DNA of 64,000 nt, from the NCBI GenBank assembly GCA_018240505.1, contig JAFEFQ010000238.1, positions 1 to 64,000 of the forward strand, given 5' to 3'. Below are positions 17,330 through 28,165 of the stretch, piece after piece (the stretch's first letter is position 1; every line of letters starts with the position of its first letter). Under the pieces are notes generated by a model. The model worked only from the letters and a program-made list of their open reading frames with translations, had not been told where the DNA came from and did no database searches. The stretch comes from Pseudomonadota bacterium. GTDB taxonomy: Bacteria > Pseudomonadota > Gammaproteobacteria > Xanthomonadales > Rhodanobacteraceae. Made by a program: the position numbers and the translations under genes.

Positions 17330-18322
17330 TCAAGGCCTGACCACGGTGCGGCCGAACGAGCCGCCCGCGAGCATCGTGTCGAACACGGCCGGCAGCCCGT
17401 CGAGGCCGACCTCGCGCGTCGCGATGCGGTCGAGATGCGCCGGTTTCCAGTCGCTCGCCAGATGCTGCCATACCGCATCGCGGATGTCGCGTGCGGTGCC
17501 GGCCGAGGCGATGCCGAGCAGGCTGACGCCGCGCAGGATGAACGGCATCACCGTCGTCGCGAGCGACGGGTCGGCGGCGAGGCCGCAGCTCGCGATGTTG
17601 CCGTAGGGGTGGATGACGCGGGTCAAGCCGGCGAGCATCTCGCCGCCGACATTGTCGATTGCGCCGGCCCAGCGGCTCGTTTCGAGCGGGCGCTGGCCCC
17701 AGTACAAATCCTTGCGCGAGATGCACTGCCTGGCGCCGAGCGCGATCAGGTCGTCGAAGTGCTCGAGCTTGCCGCTGATCGCATGCGCCTCGTAGCCGGC
17801 GCGCGTGAGGATGTCGATCGCGAGCGAACCGACGCCGCCGGTCGCGCCGGTGACGACGATCGGGCCCATCGACGGCACCTGGCCGTTCTGCCGCATGCGG
17901 TACAGCGACAGCGCGGCGGTGAAGCCTGCGGTGCCGAGCACCATGGCCTCGCGCAGGCTGAGACCCTGCGGCAGCGCGATCGTCCATTTCGACTCGAGCC
18001 GAGCATATTGCGCATAGCCGCCGTCGCGTGTCTCCGACAGGCCGCAGCCGGTGACGAGCACCGCATCGCCTTCCTTGAACTGCGCAACGCTCGACGCGAC
18101 CACGTGGCCGGCGACGTCGATGCCGCCGACCAGGGGCGACTCGCGCAGGATCTTGCCCTTGCCGGTACCGGCGAGCGCGTCCTTGTAGTTGACCGAGGAA
18201 TACGCGACCTTGACCACGATTTCGCCGGGCGACAGATCATCGAGCTTCAGTTGTTCGATGCCGCTGTGATAGTTGTCGCGATCGGCGTGGATGCGGAAGG
18301 CGGAAAATTTTTCGACACTCAT
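17330..18322 (-). CDS. acuI: Zinc-free MDR oxidoreductase, YhdH/AcuI (acrylyl-CoA reductase type)
   Basis: NADPH-dependent medium-chain reductase of 330 residues. YhdH/AcuI reduces acrylyl-CoA to propionyl-CoA. Features are PLVGGIDVAGHVV, YSSVNYKDALAGTGKGKI, the nucleotide-binding turn VVTGATGGVGSLAIDIL, and GLAADPSLATTVMPFILRGVSLLGI. The zinc-binding cysteines of alcohol dehydrogenases are missing, as expected. It starts 10 bp after the LCM methyltransferase stop and is probably co-transcribed with it. Confidence 0.88.
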   Translation of the reverse strand: MSVEKFSAFRIHADRDNYHSGIEQLKLDDLSPGEIVVKVAYSSVNYKDALAGTGKGKILRESPLVGGIDVAGHVVASSVAQFKEGDAVLVTGCGLSETRDGGYAQYARLESKWTIALPQGLSLREAMVLGTAGFTAALSLYRMRQNGQVPSMGPIVVTGATGGVGSLAIDILTRAGYEAHAISGKLEHFDDLIALGARQCISRKDLYWGQRPLETSRWAGAIDNVGGEMLAGLTRVIHPYGNIASCGLAADPSLATTVMPFILRGVSLLGIASAGTARDIRDAVWQHLASDWKPAHLDRIATREVGLDGLPAVFDTMLAGGSFGRTVVRP

Positions 18323-18332
18323 GCGAAATCCT

Positions 18333-19187
18333 TCAACTGCGTTCAAACAAGGCGATACCCGACATGCGCCGTCCCGCTTCGCGGCGCGCAGCCGGTTGAA
18401 AGCGGAACAGCCAGCGCCACACATGCGCTCCCCGCATCGTGCGGCGGATGCGGAAAGACTCGTCCCAGGTCGAACGGAACCCGGCTTCCCTCCAGCCGAA
18501 CGGGGCGAAGAAGGCGGTGCCTTCGGCGGGGCCGAACAGGAACGGCGCATTGCCGCTGCGCAGCCCGGGCGACAGGCGGCGTTCGAGCCATTTGAGCAGC
18601 ATCGGCGAGGCAAGGTCGGCCAGCCACCAGCGCGCCTGCGCGGTGTCGTGCAGATCGCGCGCGAGTTCGGCGACCTGGTCGGCTTCGAGGTAGATCAGCA
18701 GGCCTTCGGTGATCACGAGCAACGGGCCGTGCGCGCGCGCCTGCGCGAACACCTCACGGCGTCGCTCGGCTACGCGCAGGTCGGCTTCGACGAAGTCCAG
18801 CTTGCAGCGCGGTACCTCGCCGGCCATGTGCTCGCGGAAATAGGCGACCATCTCCGGCATGTCCACGTGCAGCCATTGCAGCGAGGCGGGCAGATCGAGA
18901 CGATAGGGCCGCGCGTCGAGGCCCGCGGCGAGATTGAGCACGCAGCGCACGCCTTCGCGCACGCAACGCTGCACGATCTCGTCGATGACGACGGTGCGCA
19001 CGACCATCGTCCAGCCCATCGACCTGCCGTGCGGGAGCGAGGCGACGATGGCTTCTCCGCGCTCGCCCGCGAGGCGGCGCGCGTACGGGTCGTGGAACAG
19101 CGCATCGCGTCGCTCGCTCTCCCGCGCGCGGTAAACCGCCACCCAGAGCGCGGTGTCGGAGACATTGCGGATCGGGTTCGTCGCCAT
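18333..19187 (-). CDS. SAM-dependent methyltransferase, LCM/PpmC family
   Basis: Class I methyltransferase of 284 residues related to leucine carboxyl methyltransferases (PF04072-type). The SAM site is visible as VLNLAAGLDARPYRLDLP (about 83-100), the following acidic strand is LQWLHVDMPEM, and the post-I region LLVITEGLLIYL carries the family's TEGLL motif. Bacterial members modify small molecules or polyketide-like products; the substrate here is unknown. It lies between lpdA and acuI with short gaps (25 and 10 bp), so it is probably a downstream passenger of the sucAB-lpd transcript. Confidence 0.82.
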   Translation of the reverse strand: MATNPIRNVSDTALWVAVYRARESERRDALFHDPYARRLAGERGEAIVASLPHGRSMGWTMVVRTVVIDEIVQRCVREGVRCVLNLAAGLDARPYRLDLPASLQWLHVDMPEMVAYFREHMAGEVPRCKLDFVEADLRVAERRREVFAQARAHGPLLVITEGLLIYLEADQVAELARDLHDTAQARWWLADLASPMLLKWLERRLSPGLRSGNAPFLFGPAEGTAFFAPFGWREAGFRSTWDESFRIRRTMRGAHVWRWLFRFQPAARREAGRRMSGIALFERS

Positions 19188-19212
19188 GGCGCGCCCGCCG
19201 GCGCTGCGCCGA

Positions 19213-20637
19213 TCAGTTCACCTTGTGGATCGCGCGCTTGTCGACCGCGAGCGCGGCCTCGTGCACGGCCTCGCTCAGCGTCGGATGCGCGTGGATGATG
19301 CGCGCCAGGTCTTCCGCGGAGCCGTGGAATTCCATCGCGACGACGGCTTCGGCGATCAACTCGGACACGCCCGGGCCGACCATGTGCACGCCGAGCAGGC
19401 GATCCGTTTCGGCATGGGCGAGGATCTTCACGAAACCGGCAGTCTCGTTCATCGCCACCGCGCGACCGATCGCGGCGAACGGGAACGCCCCGGCCTTGTA
19501 CGCGATGCCGGCTTTCTTGAGCTCGTCCTCGGTCTTGCCGGCCCAGGCGATTTCCGGCTCGGTGTAGATGACCCACGGGATGGTGTCGTAGTTGATGTGG
19601 CCCGGCTTGCCGGCGATCAATTCGGCGACGGCGATGCCTTCCTCGAAGCCCTTGTGCGCGAGCATCGGCCCGCGCACGCAGTCGCCGACGGCCCAGATGC
19701 CGTCCGCGCCGGTGTGGCAGTGCTCGTCGACGACGACGCGACCGCGCTCGTCGAGCTGCACGCCCGTGCCTTCGGCGAGCAGGCCGTTCGTCGCCGCGCG
19801 GCGGCCGACTGCGACGAGCAGCTTGTCGACGACGAGCTTCGCCTCGCCCTTGGCGTCGGTGTAGGTGACTTCGACCGTGTCGCCCTTGACCTCGGCCTTG
19901 CTGACCTTGGCGCCGAGCTTGATGTCGAGGCCCTGTTTGGCGAATTCCTTGGCGGCGACCTTGGCCACGTCCTTCTCGGCCGCACCCAGGAAATCCGGCA
20001 GCGCTTCGAGGATCGTGACTTCGGCGCCGAGGCGGCGCCACACGCTGCCGAGTTCGAGGCCGATCACGCCCGCGCCGATCACGCCGAGGCGCTTGGGCAC
20101 TTTGTCGAAATCGAGCGCACCGGCGTTGTCGACGATGTTCTTGCCGTCGAACCTGGCGAACGGCAGTTCGATCGAGGTCGAGCCCGCGGCGAGGATGATG
20201 TTCGGCGCGGTCAGTTCGGTCGTCGTGCCGTCGAAGCGCTTGACGCTGACGACCTTGTTCGGCAGCAGCGTGCCGAAGCCGTCGTACGCGGCGATCTTGT
20301 TGCCCTTGAACAGCAGCGCGACGCCGCCGGTGAACTGTTTGACGATCTTGTCCTTGCGCCCGACCATCGTGGCGACGTCGATCTTAGCGTCCTTCGTCGT
20401 GATGCCGTGCACGTCGAAGTGCTGGGTCAGGTTCCAGAACTGCCTGGACGAATCGAGCAGCGCTTTCGACGGAATGCAGCCGACGTTGAGGCAGGTGCCG
20501 CCGAGCGCGAGCTTGCCGTCCTTGCCCTTGAAGTTGTCGATGCACGCGGTCTTGAGGCCGAGCTGCGCGGCGCGGATCGCCGCGTGATAACCGGCGGGGC
20601 CGCCGCCGATGACGATGACGTCGAATTGGTCTGCCAT
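19213..20637 (-). CDS. lpdA: Dihydrolipoamide dehydrogenase (E3)
   Basis: FAD flavoprotein of 474 residues that reoxidises dihydrolipoyl groups of 2-oxoacid dehydrogenases. The FAD motif [19 protein letters not shown] is at the N-terminus. The redox disulfide is C49/C54 in [13 protein letters not shown]. The NAD motif is [16 protein letters not shown], and the C-terminal catalytic pair appears in [13 protein letters not shown]. The gene is third in sucA-sucB-lpdA, separated from sucB by a 125-bp palindromic repeat. An open frame upstream of 20637 is just this repeat read through. Confidence 0.97.
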   Translation of the reverse strand: MADQFDVIVIGGGPAGYHAAIRAAQLGLKTACIDNFKGKDGKLALGGTCLNVGCIPSKALLDSSRQFWNLTQHFDVHGITTKDAKIDVATMVGRKDKIVKQFTGGVALLFKGNKIAAYDGFGTLLPNKVVSVKRFDGTTTELTAPNIILAAGSTSIELPFARFDGKNIVDNAGALDFDKVPKRLGVIGAGVIGLELGSVWRRLGAEVTILEALPDFLGAAEKDVAKVAAKEFAKQGLDIKLGAKVSKAEVKGDTVEVTYTDAKGEAKLVVDKLLVAVGRRAATNGLLAEGTGVQLDERGRVVVDEHCHTGADGIWAVGDCVRGPMLAHKGFEEGIAVAELIAGKPGHINYDTIPWVIYTEPEIAWAGKTEDELKKAGIAYKAGAFPFAAIGRAVAMNETAGFVKILAHAETDRLLGVHMVGPGVSELIAEAVVAMEFHGSAEDLARIIHAHPTLSEAVHEAALAVDKRAIHKVN

Positions 20638-20654
20638 GATTTTGCTCTTGTCTT

Positions 20655-20779
20655 CCTTCTCCCGTCGGGAGAAGGTGCCCCGAAGGGGCGGATGAGGGAA
20701 AGGTGCTGCATGTTGCCATGTCGTCGCAATCGAGTGAGGTCTTTCCCTCACCCCAACCCCTCTCCCGGTGGGAGAGGGG
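20655..20779. repeat. CTTCTCCC repeat, intergenic copy
   Basis: One end is ccttctcccgtcgggagaagg + tgccccgaaggggcg + gatgaggga. The middle is about 40 bp. The other end is tttccctca + cccc + cctctcccggtgggagaggg. It is the same two-ended plan as the copy inside the helicase gene (36129-36269), in opposite orientation, with a related middle (both keep tgca and gcaatc elements). Confidence 0.8.
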
Positions 20780-20788
20780 CTAAAAAGA

Positions 20789-21985
<1,197 letters not shown>

Positions 21986-22042
21986 CATCTTTCCTTTGTG
22001 GAATTGCATTTCTGCAAAAATACGGTGAAACGAGATTTTTTC

Positions 22043-22112
22043 GTAGGGGCGCGATTTATCGCGCCCAGTTTTTGCTTGCGGAGATCAAAAGCGGGCTCGA
22101 TGAATCGAGCCC
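22043..22112. repeat. GTAGGGG repeat, full copy between sucA and sucB
   Basis: gtaggggcgcgatttatcgcgccc, a 26-bp spacer, and gggctcgatgaatcgagccc. Both hairpins are present; the right terminal CCCTAC is replaced by ggcggc. Confidence 0.85.
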
Positions 22113-22138
22113 GGCGGCTCCGGGTACAGGCCGTCAGT

Positions 22139-25024
22139 CTAGTCTGCCGAGTAGTCGTCGCCCGGCGCCTTGACCAGCGCGTCCTCGACCAGCCTGGCCT
22201 GTTCGGCGATGTGCGTGTTCAAGTGGCCGCAGGCCGGCGCGGGCGAGCGCGTGCGGCCAGCATAGTGCAGCGTGTGCTCGTCGCCGATGCAGGCGGCGAG
22301 ATGATGCTTGATCTGGTACCACGCGCCCTGGTTCTGCGGCTCTTCCTGGCACCAGACGACTTCCTGCACGTTCGGGTACCTGGCCAGTTCGGCCTGCACC
22401 TCGACGCGCGGAAACGGATAGAGCTGCTCGACGCGCACGATCGCGACGTCGGTCAGCTTGCGCTTGGCCGCGTCCTGGACGAGGTCGTAGTAGACCTTGC
22501 CCGAGCAGAACACGATGCGCCGGACCTGCTTGGCATCCTTCGCGGTCGAGTCCGGGATGACGAGCTGGAAACCGCCGCTGGCGAGCTCGTCGAGCGAGGA
22601 GGTGGCGAGCGGATGGCGCAACAGCGATTTCGGCGTCATCACCACGAGCGGCTTGCGCACGTCGCGCAGCATCTGCCGGCGCAGCAGGTGGAACATCTGC
22701 GCGGGCGTGGTCGGCACGCAGACCTGCATGTTCTCGAGCGCGCAGAGCTGCAGGTAGCGTTCCAGACGCGCGGAAGAATGTTCCGGCCCCTGGCCCTCGT
22801 AGCCGTGCGGCAGCAGCAGGACGAGGCCGGAGAAACGCGACCACTTCGCCTCGCCCGAGGAGATGAACTGGTCGACCACGACCTGCGCGCCGTTGGCGAA
22901 ATCGCCGAACTGCGCTTCCCAGATGACCTGCGTGCGCGGTTCGGAAGTCGAATAGCCGTACTCGAACGCCATCACTGCTTCTTCGCTGAGCAGCGAGTCG
23001 ATCACGGCGACCGTGGCGCCGTCGCGCACGCGGGTCAGCATGGTGATGTCGCGGCCGCTGTTCTGGTCGTGCAACACCGCGTGACGGTGCGAGAACGTGC
23101 CGCGGCCGACGTCCTGGCCGACCAGGCGCAGGTCGTAGCCGTCGTCGATCAGGGTGGCGTAGGCGAGGTTCTCGGCGAAACCCCAGTCCATGGCCTGCGC
23201 GCCGGCGGCCATCTTGCCGCGCGCCTCGTAGACCTTGCCGACCTGGGCCTGCAGGGTGAAATCCTTGGGCACGTCGAGGATCTTCGCGTTGAGCGCGGCG
23301 AGCTTGTCCTTGGCGACGGCGGTGCTCACCTGCTGGTCCAGCGAAGCGTTGAGGTGTCGCGTCCAGTCGATCGCGAACGCGTCCTTGAAATTCGGGTCGA
23401 GCGCCGGAATCGGCAGGCCGGCCTCGAGCTTGGCGCGATAGGTGTCGACCAGCTCCGGCGCGTCGCCGCCGGCGATCGTGCCTTCGGCCTCGAGCTGCCG
23501 CGCGTAGATCTCGCGCGCCGGCGGACGCGCCTTGATGATCTTGTACATCAGCGGCTGCGTCGCCGAGGGTTCGTCGGCCTCGTTGTGGCCGTGGCGGCGG
23601 TAGCAGACCAGGTCGATGACGACGTCGCGATGGAACTTCGCGCGATAGTCGTAGGCGAGGCGGGTGACGAACAGCACCGCTTCGGGGTCGTCGCCGTTGA
23701 CGTGGAACACCGGCGCATTGACCATCTTGGCGACGTCGGTGCAGTACAGCGTCGAGCGCGTGTCGTGCGGGTTCGAGGTGGTGAAGCCGACCTGGTTGTT
23801 GACCACGATGTGGATCGTGCCGCCGACGCCGAAGCCGCGCGTCTGCGACATGTTGAACAGCTCCATGTTGACGCCCTGGCCGGCAAAGGCCGAGTCGCCG
23901 TGGATCAGCACCGGCAGCACCTGGTGATGGTCGCGGTCGCTGCGATGCGTCTGCCGCGCGCGCACCGAGCCGGCGACGACCGGGTTGACGATTTCCAGGT
24001 GCGAGGGATTGAACGCGAGCACGACGTGCACGGTCTTGTCGCCGCTCTTGACGTCGGCGGAGAAACCCATGTGGTACTTCACGTCGCCCGAATGCGCCGG
24101 ATCGTCCGGGTGATCGAACTTGCCCTCGAATTCGGCGAACAACTTCTGCGGCGGCTTGCCGAGGATGTTGACGAGCACGTTGAGGCGGCCGCGGTGGGCC
24201 ATGCCGAGGACGAGATCCTTGAGCCCGTTCTGCGCGCCGCGCTTGATCAGCTCGGCGACCATCGGGATCAGGCTGTCGCCGCCTTCGAGCGAGAACCGCT
24301 TCTGGCCGACGTACTTGGTGTGCAGGTAGCGCTCGAGGCCGTCGGCCTGGACCAGGTGTTCGAGCAGCTTCTTCTTTTCGCCCGCGTCGAGGCCGAAATT
24401 GCCGCCCGCGCTTTCGAACTGCTGATGGACCCAGCGCCGCTCGTCGGCGTCGCGGATGTGCATGAACTCGGCGCCGATGCTGCCGGCATAGGTCCTCTTG
24501 AGGCGCTCGACGAGTTCGCCGAGCTTGAGCCGCGGCGGACCGCCGAGGAAGCCCGTGTTGAACTCGGTGTTCATGTCCACGGCGGCAAGGCCATGCCAGG
24601 ACGGATCGAGATCGGGCGCGCCGGGGCGCGGCAACAGGCCGATTTCCTCGAGGTCCGCCGCCGGATAGGTGCCTTCCATGTTGAGCGGGTCGAGTCTGGC
24701 GGCGAGATGGCCGCGCGAACGGAAGGCGGCGACCAGGCGCGACACGCCGGTCTGCTTCTGGCTGACCGCGTCGGTCAGCGGGCCCGCGGCGAGCAGCACG
24801 GCGCGGCCGTTGACCTTCTGCGCCTGTTCGATGCGTACGACCGCGTCGCCGTGCGGCTGGTCGCCGGCCTCGCGGCCCTTGAACGTGTCGAAGTATTTCT
24901 TCCACTCGGGCGCGACCGAGGAAGGGTTGCGCAGATAGTTGTCGTACAGGTCCTCGATGAAGGCGGCGTTGCCGCCGGAAAGTTGCGAGGACTCGGAGAA
25001 TTCCTTGAGGAGATTGGCGCTCAC
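22139..25024 (-). CDS. sucA: 2-oxoglutarate dehydrogenase E1
   Basis: Thiamine-diphosphate decarboxylase of the TCA cycle, 961 residues. The N-terminal segment SGGNAAFIEDLYDNYLRNP matches the E1o E2-binding region. ThDP-domain motifs include LGMAHRGRLNVLVN, HGDSAFAGQGVNMELFNM and HIVVNNQVGFTT, while the pyrimidine domain has TFSHRHAVLHDQ and AVMAFEYGYS. The start codon is GTG (25022-25024): the nearby ATG at 25031 is out of frame and soon meets a stop. It is the first gene of sucA-sucB-lpdA. Confidence 0.97.
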   Translation of the reverse strand: MSANLLKEFSESSQLSGGNAAFIEDLYDNYLRNPSSVAPEWKKYFDTFKGREAGDQPHGDAVVRIEQAQKVNGRAVLLAAGPLTDAVSQKQTGVSRLVAAFRSRGHLAARLDPLNMEGTYPAADLEEIGLLPRPGAPDLDPSWHGLAAVDMNTEFNTGFLGGPPRLKLGELVERLKRTYAGSIGAEFMHIRDADERRWVHQQFESAGGNFGLDAGEKKKLLEHLVQADGLERYLHTKYVGQKRFSLEGGDSLIPMVAELIKRGAQNGLKDLVLGMAHRGRLNVLVNILGKPPQKLFAEFEGKFDHPDDPAHSGDVKYHMGFSADVKSGDKTVHVVLAFNPSHLEIVNPVVAGSVRARQTHRSDRDHHQVLPVLIHGDSAFAGQGVNMELFNMSQTRGFGVGGTIHIVVNNQVGFTTSNPHDTRSTLYCTDVAKMVNAPVFHVNGDDPEAVLFVTRLAYDYRAKFHRDVVIDLVCYRRHGHNEADEPSATQPLMYKIIKARPPAREIYARQLEAEGTIAGGDAPELVDTYRAKLEAGLPIPALDPNFKDAFAIDWTRHLNASLDQQVSTAVAKDKLAALNAKILDVPKDFTLQAQVGKVYEARGKMAAGAQAMDWGFAENLAYATLIDDGYDLRLVGQDVGRGTFSHRHAVLHDQNSGRDITMLTRVRDGATVAVIDSLLSEEAVMAFEYGYSTSEPRTQVIWEAQFGDFANGAQVVVDQFISSGEAKWSRFSGLVLLLPHGYEGQGPEHSSARLERYLQLCALENMQVCVPTTPAQMFHLLRRQMLRDVRKPLVVMTPKSLLRHPLATSSLDELASGGFQLVIPDSTAKDAKQVRRIVFCSGKVYYDLVQDAAKRKLTDVAIVRVEQLYPFPRVEVQAELARYPNVQEVVWCQEEPQNQGAWYQIKHHLAACIGDEHTLHYAGRTRSPAPACGHLNTHIAEQARLVEDALVKAPGDDYSAD

Positions 25025-25066
25025 GCTGGCATACCGGCTGGGGGCGGGCGCGACCGTGCCTGTGGG

Positions 25067-25207
25067 AAGCCGCTTTCAAATCTGCTGCGCTCGGTATTTT
25101 GGCCGCGTGCGGTGCTCGGAATCCTCATGTACTCGACTGTACACTCCGGTTCCTGCGCTCCGTGCGCGGCCAAACTACCTTTGCTCGCTGCGATTTGAAA
25201 ACAGCTT
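25067..25207. repeat. Long imperfect inverted repeat upstream of sucA
   Basis: Arms include tttcaaatc (25074-25082) with gatttgaaa (25192-25200) and ttggccgcg (25099-25107) with cgcggccaa (25165-25173). The centre (atcctcatgtac, then cactccggttcctgcgctccg) is shared with 8007-8050. The rest of 25025-25316 holds no gene; promoters for sucA must lie in or beside the repeat. Confidence 0.65.
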
Positions 25208-25316
25208 CCGACACCGCGGCCAGGAAGGCGGCCGATCGCGGGCCGCGAATTATACGCTACGTATCGCGATTGGACATTAATTCCCTGAAAGGTTGGCGGC
25301 CATTCGGGCCGATTCT

Positions 25317-25793
25317 TCACGTGGTGCCGTCATTGGTCCCGTCGAGCCGGCGCCGCATGTGCCGATGGGCGATCTCGCATTCGAGGAATTCGTCGCCAAA
25401 GACTTCGAAGCCGTGGCGCTCGTAGAACGCGATCGCATGCGACTGGGCATGCATTTCCAGCGTCGCATAGCCGAGTGTGTGCGCACGCCCGACCAGAGCC
25501 TGCAGCAATGCGTCGCCGACGTGGCGGCCGCGCCACGATTTCAGCACCGCCATGCGGCCGATGCGAGCCGGACCATTGGCCTGTGGCGGGACCAAGCGGC
25601 CCGTGCCGATCGGCGCACCGGCGGCGTCGCGCGCGAGCACGTGCTCCGAGACCGCGTCGAGCTCGTCCCATTCCTCCTCGATCGGCACGCGCTGCTCGAC
25701 GACGAACACGGCTTCGCGCACCGCGCGGCAGGCGTCGCGGTCGGACGCGTGCGACCAATCGATCGGAGCGACGAAGAAGTCGGAGGCGGGCAT
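25317..25793 (-). CDS. GNAT-family N-acetyltransferase
   Basis: Acetyl-CoA dependent acyltransferase of 158 residues. The N-terminal half has [19 protein letters not shown], as in the ElaA/YjcF group. The acetyl-CoA pyrophosphate-binding loop is seen as [13 protein letters not shown] (RxxGxG/A type), and motif B as [17 protein letters not shown]. The substrate is unknown. It is divergent from surE with 146 bp between starts and is not in an evident operon. Confidence 0.88.
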   Translation of the reverse strand: MPASDFFVAPIDWSHASDRDACRAVREAVFVVEQRVPIEEEWDELDAVSEHVLARDAAGAPIGTGRLVPPQANGPARIGRMAVLKSWRGRHVGDALLQALVGRAHTLGYATLEMHAQSHAIAFYERHGFEVFGDEFLECEIAHRHMRRRLDGTNDGTT

Positions 25794-25939
25794 GCGGGAA
25801 TCCGGGCGTGTGGTATGCGCATTCTACTGGTGCGGGCCAGGCATCCGTGCGCGTGCGCAACCGCGCATGCCTCCGCTACAATTGCGCACATGCGACAAAT
25901 GGCACACGACGCCGCGCGCAGGTGCGGCTTGGCGGGGAC

Positions 25940-26716
25940 ATGCGGGTACTGGTAAGCAATGACGACGGCGTCGAGGCGCCCGGCATCGCGGTGCTCGCGC
26001 GCACGCTGTCGACCGCCGGCGAGGTCATCGTCGTCGCGCCCGACCGCGACCGCTCCGGCGCGAGCAATTCGCTGACGCTCGATGCGCCGATCCGCGTGGC
26101 CAAGCTCGACGAGAACCGTTATCGCGTCGCCGGCACGCCGACCGACTGCGTGCATCTCGCGCTGTGCGGCATGCTCGACAAGGACCCGGACATCGTCGTC
26201 TCCGGCATCAACAATTCCGCCAATCTCGGCGACGACGTGATCTACTCGGGCACCGTCTCCGCGGCGATGGAAGGGCGTTTCCTCGGCCTGCCCGCGATCG
26301 CGGTGTCGCTGGTGACCGGCGAAGACACCGGGCATCATTTCGACAGCGCCGCGCAGGCCGCGCTCGCGATCATGCAGCGCCTCGTCGTCGATCCGCTGCC
26401 GGCCGACACGATCCTCAACGTCAACGTGCCCGACCGCCCATGGCCCGAGCTGCGCGGCTTCGCCGTGACGCGCCTCGGCAAGCGCCACCGTTCGGCGCCC
26501 TGCATCCGTCAGGTCGATCCGCGCGGCCGGCCGCTGTGGTGGATCGGGCCGGCGGGCGAGGTCGACGACGACGGCCCCGGAACCGACTTTCATGCGGTGC
26601 GCCAGGGCTATATCTCGATCACGCCGATCCACGTCGATCTGACCCGCTTCCAGGCGCTGGAAAAAGTCTCGAGCTGGGTGAATTCGCTGGCGCTGGCACC
26701 GGGCGCGGCCGCGTGA
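25940..26716 (+). CDS. surE: 5'/3'-nucleotidase SurE
   Basis: Metal-dependent survival protein of 258 residues that hydrolyses nucleoside monophosphates. The metal-binding motif [12 protein letters not shown] is at the N-terminus, followed by [14 protein letters not shown] and [20 protein letters not shown]. The ATG at 25940 has a GGCGGGG ribosome site nearby. Its stop lies two bases before the pcm ATG. The surE-pcm order leading to nlpD and rpoS is the standard gammaproteobacterial stationary-phase cluster. Confidence 0.96.
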   Translation: MRVLVSNDDGVEAPGIAVLARTLSTAGEVIVVAPDRDRSGASNSLTLDAPIRVAKLDENRYRVAGTPTDCVHLALCGMLDKDPDIVVSGINNSANLGDDVIYSGTVSAAMEGRFLGLPAIAVSLVTGEDTGHHFDSAAQAALAIMQRLVVDPLPADTILNVNVPDRPWPELRGFAVTRLGKRHRSAPCIRQVDPRGRPLWWIGPAGEVDDDGPGTDFHAVRQGYISITPIHVDLTRFQALEKVSSWVNSLALAPGAAA

Positions 26717-26718
26717 CG

Positions 26719-27423
26719 ATGATGCAGCGACTGACTCCGGAGATGCGTGGTTTGGGCATGACCAGCCAGCGCGCGCGCGACCGCCTGATCGACCGGCTCG
26801 CCTCGCGCCTGCCCAGCGATTCGCGCAAGCCGATCAGCGACCGGCGCGTACTCGACGTCATGCGCATGCTGCCGCGCCACCTGTTCATCGAGGACGCGTT
26901 GGCCTCGCGCGCCTACGAGGACGATGCATTGCCGATCGGCCGCGCGCAGACGATTTCGCAGCCTTATATCGTCGCGCGCATGACCGAGGCGCTGATCGAG
27001 CACGCGGTGCCGAAAAAGGTGCTCGAGGTCGGCACGGGCTCCGGCTATCAGGCCGCGGTGCTCGCCGCGCTCGTGGAAAACGTCTACACGGTCGAGCGCA
27101 TCGACGAGTTGTTGCGCAACGCGCGCCGCCGCTTCCGCAAGCTCGGCATCGACAACATCCGCTCGAAACATGCCGATGGCAAACTCGGCTGGGCCGAGCA
27201 CGCGCCGTACGATGCGATCATCGTGACCGCGGCGGACGATGCGTTGCGCCCCGAGCTGTTCGATCAGCTCGCGCCGGACGGAGTGCTCGTCGCACCGGTC
27301 GGCAAGCCTGGCGTACAGAAACTGCTGCGCTACCGGCTCGTCGACAAGGAAGGGGGCGCGATGTGGGTGGGTGAATCGCTCGGCGACGTCAGCTTCGTGC
27401 CGCTGCTGGGTGGACTCGTGTAG
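26719..27423 (+). CDS. pcm: Protein-L-isoaspartate O-methyltransferase
   Basis: Repair methyltransferase of 234 residues acting on isoaspartyl residues of aged proteins. Motifs are RHLFIEDALASRAYEDDALPIG, the SAM motif VLEVGTGSGYQAAVLA, VYTVERIDELLRNAR and YDAIIVTAAD. The ATG at 26719 is used; a GTG at 26713 would overlap surE. The stop codon TAG (27421-27423) is part of the GTAGGGG end of the repeat that begins at 27420, so the C-terminus is defined by the repeat. Confidence 0.96.
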   Translation: MMQRLTPEMRGLGMTSQRARDRLIDRLASRLPSDSRKPISDRRVLDVMRMLPRHLFIEDALASRAYEDDALPIGRAQTISQPYIVARMTEALIEHAVPKKVLEVGTGSGYQAAVLAALVENVYTVERIDELLRNARRRFRKLGIDNIRSKHADGKLGWAEHAPYDAIIVTAADDALRPELFDQLAPDGVLVAPVGKPGVQKLLRYRLVDKEGGAMWVGESLGDVSFVPLLGGLV

Positions 27424-27525
27424 GGGCGCGACTTGCGCGCGTCTCGCGCGCAATACTATTGGTACGATCGCGCCCTGAACTTTCTCCATGCCGAAAAGAA
27501 CGGGTGCGATCAATCGCGCCCCTGC
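27420..27525. repeat. GTAGGGG repeat, divergent copy between pcm and the DedA gene
   Basis: Begins gtaggggcgcgacttgcgcgcg and ends gggtgcgatcaatcgcgcccctgcg. The first TAG is the pcm stop. The right end lies 14 bp before the TTG start of the next gene. Confidence 0.65.
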
Positions 27526-27539
27526 GAAAGGATCATCGA

Positions 27540-28139
27540 TTGAAACTGTTCAAGCCGCTTTACGAAAAAGCCCTGGTGTGGGCGAAGCATCCGCTCGCCG
27601 AGCGCTACCTGATGGGCATCAGCTTCGTCGAGGCCTTCATCTTTCCGTTGATGCCCGAGATCATGCTTGCGCCGATGACGCTGGCGAAGCCCGAGCGCTG
27701 GGCGCGCTACGCCAGCCTGAGCCTGCTGTTCTCCACGCTCGGCTCGGTCATCGGTTACCTGATGGGCCACTACGGCTTCGAGCTGCTGCGGCCATTGCTC
27801 GACGATCTCGGCTGGCTGCCGGCGATCGATGGCTATGTCGCCAAACTGCGCGGCCTCGGCGGCTGGGAAGTGTTCTGGCTGCTGGTCGGCGGCGGCTTCC
27901 TGCCGATTCCGATGAAGATCATCGCCTGGTCCTCGGGCATCGTCGGCGTGCCGATGTGGGCGTTTCTCGCCGCGATGATCGTAGGCCGCGGCAAGCGCGT
28001 GTACCTGCTCTGCGGCGCGATCCGTCTCGGCGGCGAGAAGGCCGAGCAAACCGTGCATAAATGGATCGAATGGATCGGCTGGGGATTGCTTGCCTTGGTC
28101 GTGCTCGCCGTGGTGTATTTCAAGTTCCTGCATCACTGA
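27540..28139 (+). CDS. DedA/VTT-family inner membrane protein
   Basis: Membrane protein of 199 residues in the YqaA/DedA (SNARE-associated, VTT) group, with hydrophobic segments around residues 25-45, 60-80, 108-130 and 175-196. The motif VGGGFLPIPMKIIAWSSGIVGVP resembles the re-entrant loop of the family (FxRxxPxxR/K-type). DedA proteins have been linked to undecaprenyl-P or phospholipid recycling. The start is TTG at 27540, with AGGA seven bases upstream; no ATG or GTG is near. It follows pcm across the divergent repeat and ends at a terminator. Confidence 0.88.
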   Translation: MKLFKPLYEKALVWAKHPLAERYLMGISFVEAFIFPLMPEIMLAPMTLAKPERWARYASLSLLFSTLGSVIGYLMGHYGFELLRPLLDDLGWLPAIDGYVAKLRGLGGWEVFWLLVGGGFLPIPMKIIAWSSGIVGVPMWAFLAAMIVGRGKRVYLLCGAIRLGGEKAEQTVHKWIEWIGWGLLALVVLAVVYFKFLHH

Positions 28140-28140
28140 C

Positions 28141-28163
28141 CCGGCCGCGCCGCCGGTTTTTTT
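28141..28163 (+). terminator. Terminator between the DedA gene and nlpD
   Basis: ccggc-cgcgcc-gccgg followed by seven T residues. It begins two bases after the stop codon and ends three bases before the nlpD ATG, so nlpD probably has its own promoter or depends on read-through. Confidence 0.7.
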
Positions 28164-28165
28164 CG

